From the NCBI GenBank assembly GCA_024280785.1, contig JAJRPK010000010.1, forward strand, positions 1 to 10,723: DNA of 10,723 bases, written 5' to 3'. Below, piece after piece: positions 7,007-10,723 of the stretch (positions are counted from its first letter, which is position 1; every line of letters begins with the position of its first letter). Made by a program: the position numbers and the translations under genes. The notes under the pieces are model-generated. The model was not told the DNA's origin and made no database searches. It saw only the letters and a list, made by a program, of their open reading frames with translations. This DNA is from Gammaproteobacteria bacterium. GTDB taxonomy: Bacteria; Pseudomonadota; Gammaproteobacteria; Pseudomonadales; UBA7434.

Positions 7007-8527
7007 TCAGTCACACTTCAACCAAGATAGCTCACCTTCAAGGCAATCTATCGCAGGTTGTATAAGGACTTTGTATTTATGCCACTTTTGAACAGAACGG
7101 ACATTTAACCCTTGCCTTACCTGCCCTCCACTGGGTGTGCGTACCGAGTTTTCACGACTCGAAAAGTCAAGTACCCGATCATCCCATGTTAGCCCTAGAA
7201 ATTTGAAGATCAATTTAAGTTCAGTTTCGGGATTAGACACCAGTTTCTCATACTCAATATAGTAAACTCTATCAGGGTATAGATCTCGCCAATAGTCCAT
7301 TTGTTTACGATACTCGGCATATTCTAATAAAGTATGCTTTGGATTTGTTGAATAAGGAATGTTTTGCAAATTTTGTTGCATTAGGCTCGTACAGCTATCC
7401 AAAGGGTCCCTAACAACATGTATAAACTTCGCCTTGCTAAATAAATTTGCCAGTAACCCTACCCATTTAACATTTGATAAATTTTTATCGGTATAAACCC
7501 GTTTATTTGTCAGCAGCCGACAATAACTTGCATATGAATCCGCAACCTTTTCCAAACCAACATTATCCAAAAGTGTAACATTATGCAACATGGCGTTCTC
7601 ACCACTGTATTTGGATAAACCGAGCTTACTGATACTTTTAACCAGCGCAACTTGCATTGCCATCGACTCACCGGTATTTCCTACATCACTGTGTGCGCCG
7701 AGAATTTGCTCAATCAACGTGGTTCCACTGCGAGGCATCGCTAAAATAAAAATGGGCTGTATATCTCCGCGCCCTTTTACCTCTAACCATTCGGGGCAGG
7801 GCCGGTCAAAAACTTCTTTGAGTTCTCGCGTGAACTTTTCACTTTTCCCCTTTGTCCAGCGTAAACCTTTTTCTGACTCTATCTGCCCTGCAAGTTGATT
7901 AGCTGTAAGTAACCATCGAATATCATTATCAATATCACCGCTAAAACGCGCGTCTTTGGCCAAAATAAACATAATTTGGCACGCTGTCGATTTCTCTAAC
8001 GCCTTCGTATCTAACAAATCGCGAAGAAAAATACGCTGCTTATCACTTAAGTCCCCGATACCGGCCATGCGGTTAAACGCGTTCAAATTTGCATAACTTA
8101 TTGTATTCTGGCCAAGGCAACGTTGTGCAACTTGTTGATAAAACTTCAGCGCCGATTCATTATTGCCTTCGTGCTCAAAGGTTAAACCTAGCTCTATAGC
8201 TAGTAGATTATCTTTCGGTGCAAGCTTTAACGCCGCTTGTAGATATTTTCTCGCCTGCTTGCTTTTACCCAGCAAGGTATACAAACAAGCGAATTCTAAA
8301 AGATTTTTTTTACTCTTTAGATTAAACTTCGACAGCTTTTTTGCCGTTTCAAAGGATTCTTCCAAATATTGTAGAGCGTTATATGCATACAATTGAACAT
8401 ACAATACCTTCTGTAATTGCCCGCCCTTAACGTCGACCATCTGCTCTGTCAACTTTAAGGCCTGCAAGTATCGCCCCTCTAATAGCAAGGCATTCGCATC
8501 AGCTAACAAACTATTTACAGAACCCAA
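7007..8527 (-). CDS. TPR-repeat sulfotransferase (upstream of the stand-alone enzyme)
   Basis: A 506-residue two-part protein. The N-terminal ~220 residues are helical with tetratricopeptide-like repeats; the clearest are about 75-107 and 109-137. TPRs usually bind protein or peptide partners. The C-terminal domain is a sulfotransferase: PAPS loop MPRSGTTL (264-271), a TGES segment with E287, YTDK with K348, and the 3'-phosphate motif VVRDPLD with R373 and S381. It ends with a QVRQG...SVQKW element (469-482) shared with the next gene upstream. The loop and Glu pattern recalls tyrosylprotein sulfotransferases, so a peptide acceptor is plausible but unproven. There is no signal peptide, so it should act in the cytoplasm, where PAPS is made. 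The start is a TTG at 8527 with GAGAGGG just upstream; the next in-frame ATG is residue 30. Confidence 0.92.
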   Translation of the reverse strand: MGSVNSLLADANALLLEGRYLQALKLTEQMVDVKGGQLQKVLYVQLYAYNALQYLEESFETAKKLSKFNLKSKKNLLEFACLYTLLGKSKQARKYLQAALKLAPKDNLLAIELGLTFEHEGNNESALKFYQQVAQRCLGQNTISYANLNAFNRMAGIGDLSDKQRIFLRDLLDTKALEKSTACQIMFILAKDARFSGDIDNDIRWLLTANQLAGQIESEKGLRWTKGKSEKFTRELKEVFDRPCPEWLEVKGRGDIQPIFILAMPRSGTTLIEQILGAHSDVGNTGESMAMQVALVKSISKLGLSKYSGENAMLHNVTLLDNVGLEKVADSYASYCRLLTNKRVYTDKNLSNVKWVGLLANLFSKAKFIHVVRDPLDSCTSLMQQNLQNIPYSTNPKHTLLEYAEYRKQMDYWRDLYPDRVYYIEYEKLVSNPETELKLIFKFLGLTWDDRVLDFSSRENSVRTPSGGQVRQGLNVRSVQKWHKYKVLIQPAIDCLEGELSWLKCD

Positions 8528-8530
8528 GTT

Positions 8531-8538
8531 ACCCTCTC
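8531..8538 (-). promoter_or_regulatory. Ribosome binding site supporting a TTG start
   Basis: On the minus strand GAGAGGGT ends three bases before TTG (8525-8527). No in-frame ATG or GTG lies between the upstream stop (TAG at 8561-8563) and this codon, so TTG is the best start for the TPR-sulfotransferase. Confidence 0.6.
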
Positions 8539-8590
8539 TTTCCCCATCTACGATTCCGCTCTAACTATATTTTATAGCTGACCATTAGTA

Positions 8591-8596
8591 ATTATA
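8591..8596 (-). promoter_or_regulatory. Possible -10 box for the 7007-8527 gene
   Basis: A perfect TATAAT sits on the minus strand 64 bases before the TTG start, just after a possible terminator. No convincing -35 box lies 16-18 bases upstream (the sequence there is T-rich). AT-rich DNA makes chance matches common, so this is tentative. Confidence 0.25.
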
Positions 8597-8614
8597 TAAC
8601 CCGCAACCCTTTAG

Positions 8615-8632
8615 AAAAAAAGCACTGCTTTT
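8615..8632 (-). terminator. Possible weak intrinsic terminator after the first TPR-sulfotransferase gene
   Basis: On the minus strand AAAAGC and GCTTTT pair around a 3-base loop (8618-8632), and the second arm runs into seven consecutive T (8621-8615). The stem has only two G-C pairs, so termination would be weak and read-through is likely. It lies 28 bases after the stop of the gene at 8661-10304. If real, it would make expression of the downstream genes partly independent. Confidence 0.35.
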
Positions 8633-8660
8633 CTCCTAGATTAGCTGCCAGCAAATCGCC

Positions 8661-10304
8661 CTATAAATAAGGAACACCTTCAATATCAACGCCATAGCTT
8701 TCCAATACATCAATAGCCGGCTGCAGCATACTTTTAAAGGGCAGCCATTTATTAACCGACGTTTTATAAATACCTTGCCTCACCTGGTCCACACTTAAGG
8801 TTCTGACAACATTCTTACGTTTATGGAATTCCAGAATGCCGTCTTCCCAGTCCAACTCTAAAAACTCCATGGTGCCTCGCATAATCTTCTCTGGATTATC
8901 AACAAGCGCGGCATAGTCAATAATATGTAGCCGCTCTGGGTAAAGTTGGCGCCAATGGCCTATCAGCTTTTTGGAATGAATATATAATACCGCTAACTGG
9001 GCAATGACGCTGGTCGCAGGAACGCCGGGAATAGCGCCCCGGTAACAACTCAAAAAAATATCCATTGGCGCCCTGTTCATATGGATAAACTTAGCCTTTG
9101 GCAGTAAATTGGCAGCAATTCCCGCGTAATCGATTAAATGAAGTAGCTTATCGACATAGATAGATTTATCCGTTAGTAAGCGTTGGTAGTTCACCACGTC
9201 AGCTACCATGCCCTTAAATGCAACCAACGGCATTTTATTAAAGTTGACAGGAAAGTCTTCAAGCTGAAATCCGTACTGGTATTTCTGATAAGCTCTGGTG
9301 ATAGCGATAGGCACAGCCCTTGATTCACCCGTCTGGCCAATAGCAGAATGCGAGCCTAACATCTGCTCCGCCAAGGTAGTGCCACTTCGAGGGAGCCCGA
9401 GAATAAAAATGGGGGCATCATTAACATCAACCTCAAACCCTTCTAGCCATCGAGGCTGGGGCTGATCAAACATACGAATATTTAATGCGGTTTGCTTTTC
9501 TCTCTGCTGAGTAAAATTTTTCAGGTTCGAGCTATGGCCCATAGTTTGGCAAAGCTGATCATTTGCGAGGTTTAAATATTCAATTTCCTGCTCAGTATTT
9601 TTTTCTCGTTTAGCAATATCCGCCAAGCAAAAGGCAATACGACTCTTCATATCCGCATCTGCAAGTTTTGAATTCAGTGCAATTTTGAGTTGTTTTTGTT
9701 CTGCGATTGGCAGGCCTTGAATCGTCGAAAGACCTATAAGCCCTTGCAGTTCATGCCCTTGCAATTCATTAGAATCGCAAGCTAAAGACCGATTTTTTTT
9801 TATTACCCGTTCATACAAGCTTACGGCTTTAGCTTTTTCTCCAATGGCGGTATAACAGTCGGCCATCTGGATTAAAATAGTTGAGTTTCCCTCGTTTATT
9901 TTGTTAGCTCTTTTCAGTAACTGTAACGATTTTTCGCTATTACCTAGCACTGTATGTAGCTTAGCTCCGACGACCAAAACACCCAAGTTGCCAGGCACTT
10001 TAAGGATCAATTCATTAATATACTCTGAAGCTTCAACTAAATATTCCATCCTCATTAAAGCGCGGGCTTTAAGTAACAGCACATCTATAATCAGTGGGAA
10101 CTTTGCAACTAGGTGATCAGCAACCACCAATGCCTCGGCCGCCTTATTGTCAGTAAGAAGCTGTTCCGTTAGCATTAACGCATCAGCACCCAGCATTTTC
10201 TCGTCGGGCATACCCAGCCTTTTTAGATTAATATAGGTGCTCTCTAGCTTTTTACGAACTTTAGCCATGTTTTTCTTATTTTTACTTGCAATAATTCTAG
10301 CCAT
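8661..10304 (-). CDS. TPR-repeat sulfotransferase (promoter-proximal copy)
   Basis: A 547-residue protein with the same build as its downstream neighbour. A short Lys-rich start (residues 8-19) leads into four tetratricopeptide-like repeats at about 41-72, 75-105, 107-139 and 141-172, then a helical linker. The sulfotransferase domain begins near 296 with the PAPS loop LPRSGTTL (304-311), TGES with E327, and YVDK with K386. The 3'-phosphate region reads MNRAPMD with R411 and S419 at the normal spacing, but the usual RDP is RAP. QVRQG...SVNKW lies at 507-520. Matching blocks such as TGES, HWRQLYPER/YWRDLYPDR and QPAID-x-LE show it is a paralogue of the 7007-8527 product. There is no signal peptide. 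A weak ribosome binding site and a hairpin precede the ATG; Met13 is an alternative start. The acceptor is unknown. Confidence 0.92.
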   Translation of the reverse strand: MARIIASKNKKNMAKVRKKLESTYINLKRLGMPDEKMLGADALMLTEQLLTDNKAAEALVVADHLVAKFPLIIDVLLLKARALMRMEYLVEASEYINELILKVPGNLGVLVVGAKLHTVLGNSEKSLQLLKRANKINEGNSTILIQMADCYTAIGEKAKAVSLYERVIKKNRSLACDSNELQGHELQGLIGLSTIQGLPIAEQKQLKIALNSKLADADMKSRIAFCLADIAKREKNTEQEIEYLNLANDQLCQTMGHSSNLKNFTQQREKQTALNIRMFDQPQPRWLEGFEVDVNDAPIFILGLPRSGTTLAEQMLGSHSAIGQTGESRAVPIAITRAYQKYQYGFQLEDFPVNFNKMPLVAFKGMVADVVNYQRLLTDKSIYVDKLLHLIDYAGIAANLLPKAKFIHMNRAPMDIFLSCYRGAIPGVPATSVIAQLAVLYIHSKKLIGHWRQLYPERLHIIDYAALVDNPEKIMRGTMEFLELDWEDGILEFHKRKNVVRTLSVDQVRQGIYKTSVNKWLPFKSMLQPAIDVLESYGVDIEGVPYL

Positions 10305-10306
10305 AG

Positions 10307-10331
10307 CTTAGTAACACGTATAATAACTAAG
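10307..10331 (-). promoter_or_regulatory. Hairpin abutting the start of the first TPR-sulfotransferase
   Basis: CTTAGT (10307-10312) and ACTAAG (10326-10331) form a 6-bp stem around 13 bases. On the minus-strand transcript the 3' arm ends two bases before the AUG at 10304, where the ribosome binding site should be. Folding could limit translation initiation. The stem is short and A-U rich, so it may be chance. Confidence 0.3.
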
Positions 10332-10407
10332 TAATCCGATCATAAAGCAATGCTGCTCTATACCTGTCTAATCTTTTCTTTTATCATGCAGCGTATTGAT
10401 TTATATT

Positions 10408-10422
10408 CATATCCATATCCAT
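10408..10422. repeat. Short tandem repeat of CATATC
   Basis: CATATC is repeated 2.5 times in the divergent promoter region between the sulfotransferase block and the plus-strand lipoprotein gene. It is a small simple repeat that could vary by slippage and alter promoter spacing, but it is too short to argue strongly. Confidence 0.4.
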
Positions 10423-10465
10423 TAACAAAAAACTTATCGCTGCCGAGCTATTTATTTTATTCGTT

Positions 10466-10723
10466 ATGAAACAAAAAACAACACGCTTAAATCGACTCCG
10501 GCCTGTTATATTGCCTGTCCTTATCGCTGCAAGCTTGCTAATTGCGGGTTGTGCAACGATCGATACACGCTTTGAAAACCCAGCCGATGCCCAGCATCCT
10601 GCCATGCCGGTTTTTCTTGATTATATACAGTCAGCAAAACAGGCCGAGACATTCGACGATGTACTAACATACTTTAGCCCGACTTCGCGCGAAATAATAA
10701 AAACCCTTATGGGGTGGCAAACC
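10466..10723 (+). CDS. Putative lipoprotein, N-terminal part (runs off the window)
   Basis: The first 86 codons of an open frame that continues past the window edge. It has a textbook lipoprotein signal: basic n-region (K2, K4, R7, R10, R12), hydrophobic core, and lipobox IAGC with the modified cysteine at residue 29. Ala at the next position fits the outer membrane. The visible mature part (DTRFENPADAQHPAMP and on) matches no family I recognise. The ATG at 10466 is the only usual start codon after the in-frame stop at 10397, but no good ribosome binding site precedes it. It is divergent from the sulfotransferase block and shares its 161-base promoter region. A minus-strand frame across 10384-10605 is its shadow. 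Confidence 0.75.
   Translation, partial: MKQKTTRLNRLRPVILPVLIAASLLIAGCATIDTRFENPADAQHPAMPVFLDYIQSAKQAETFDDVLTYFSPTSREIIKTLMGWQT

Noticed and set aside
7590..7898. Plus-strand open frame opposite the second TPR-sulfotransferase (similar frames at 8163-8396 and 9901-10116).
   Set aside because: Antisense shadows of strongly supported sulfotransferase genes; no ribosome binding site or domain.
10384..10605. Minus-strand open frame of 73 codons.
   Set aside because: Antisense to the lipoprotein gene, whose signal peptide and lipobox are clear.
1..10723. CRISPR arrays, tRNA or rRNA genes, transposase genes.
   Set aside because: None seen: no regularly spaced repeats, no cloverleaf-like sequence noticed, and no transposase-like protein.

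Overview
This window looks like a chromosomal segment of a gammaproteobacterium, probably a marine relative of the Pseudomonas/Cellvibrio lineages. The basis is the form of the class Ia ribonucleotide reductase: a ~966-residue NrdA with two N-terminal ATP-cones, a C-terminal cysteine tail of the C-x2-C type, and an NrdB that starts MISWDDYRED, as remembered from Pseudomonas and Xanthomonas NrdB. The genus cannot be fixed from the sequence alone.

Layout: (1) 1-266, leader of nrdA with several short repeats. (2) 267-4658, plus strand, nrdA and nrdB, separated by 120 bases that hold a perfect 11-bp hairpin. Together they encode the aerobic enzyme that makes deoxyribonucleotides. All catalytic, diiron and radical-transfer residues that could be placed are present. 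NrdB carries an unusual ~110-residue Pro/Ser/Thr-rich N-terminal extension. (3) 4659-4782, a convergent intergenic space with a 16-bp perfect palindrome and a REP-like inverted repeat. (4) 4783-10304, minus strand, an accessory block. Read in its own direction it encodes a TPR-sulfotransferase, a second TPR-sulfotransferase, a stand-alone sulfotransferase, an aspartyl/asparaginyl beta-hydroxylase-type Fe(II)/2-oxoglutarate dioxygenase, and a small lipoprotein. (5) 10305-10465, a divergent promoter region. (6) 10466-10723, plus strand, the start of another lipoprotein gene that runs off the window.

The core nrdAB genes are ordinary housekeeping DNA. The minus-strand block is the interesting part. 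Three PAPS-dependent sulfotransferases are encoded next to one hydroxylase, all in one direction, and in places the DNA is more AT-rich than nrdA. A hydroxylase makes a hydroxyl group, and a sulfotransferase needs an acceptor such as a hydroxyl. The block may therefore be a small hydroxylation/sulfation pathway acting on a peptide, protein, lipid or small molecule. This is inference: no substrate gene and no PAPS-synthesis gene is visible in the window.
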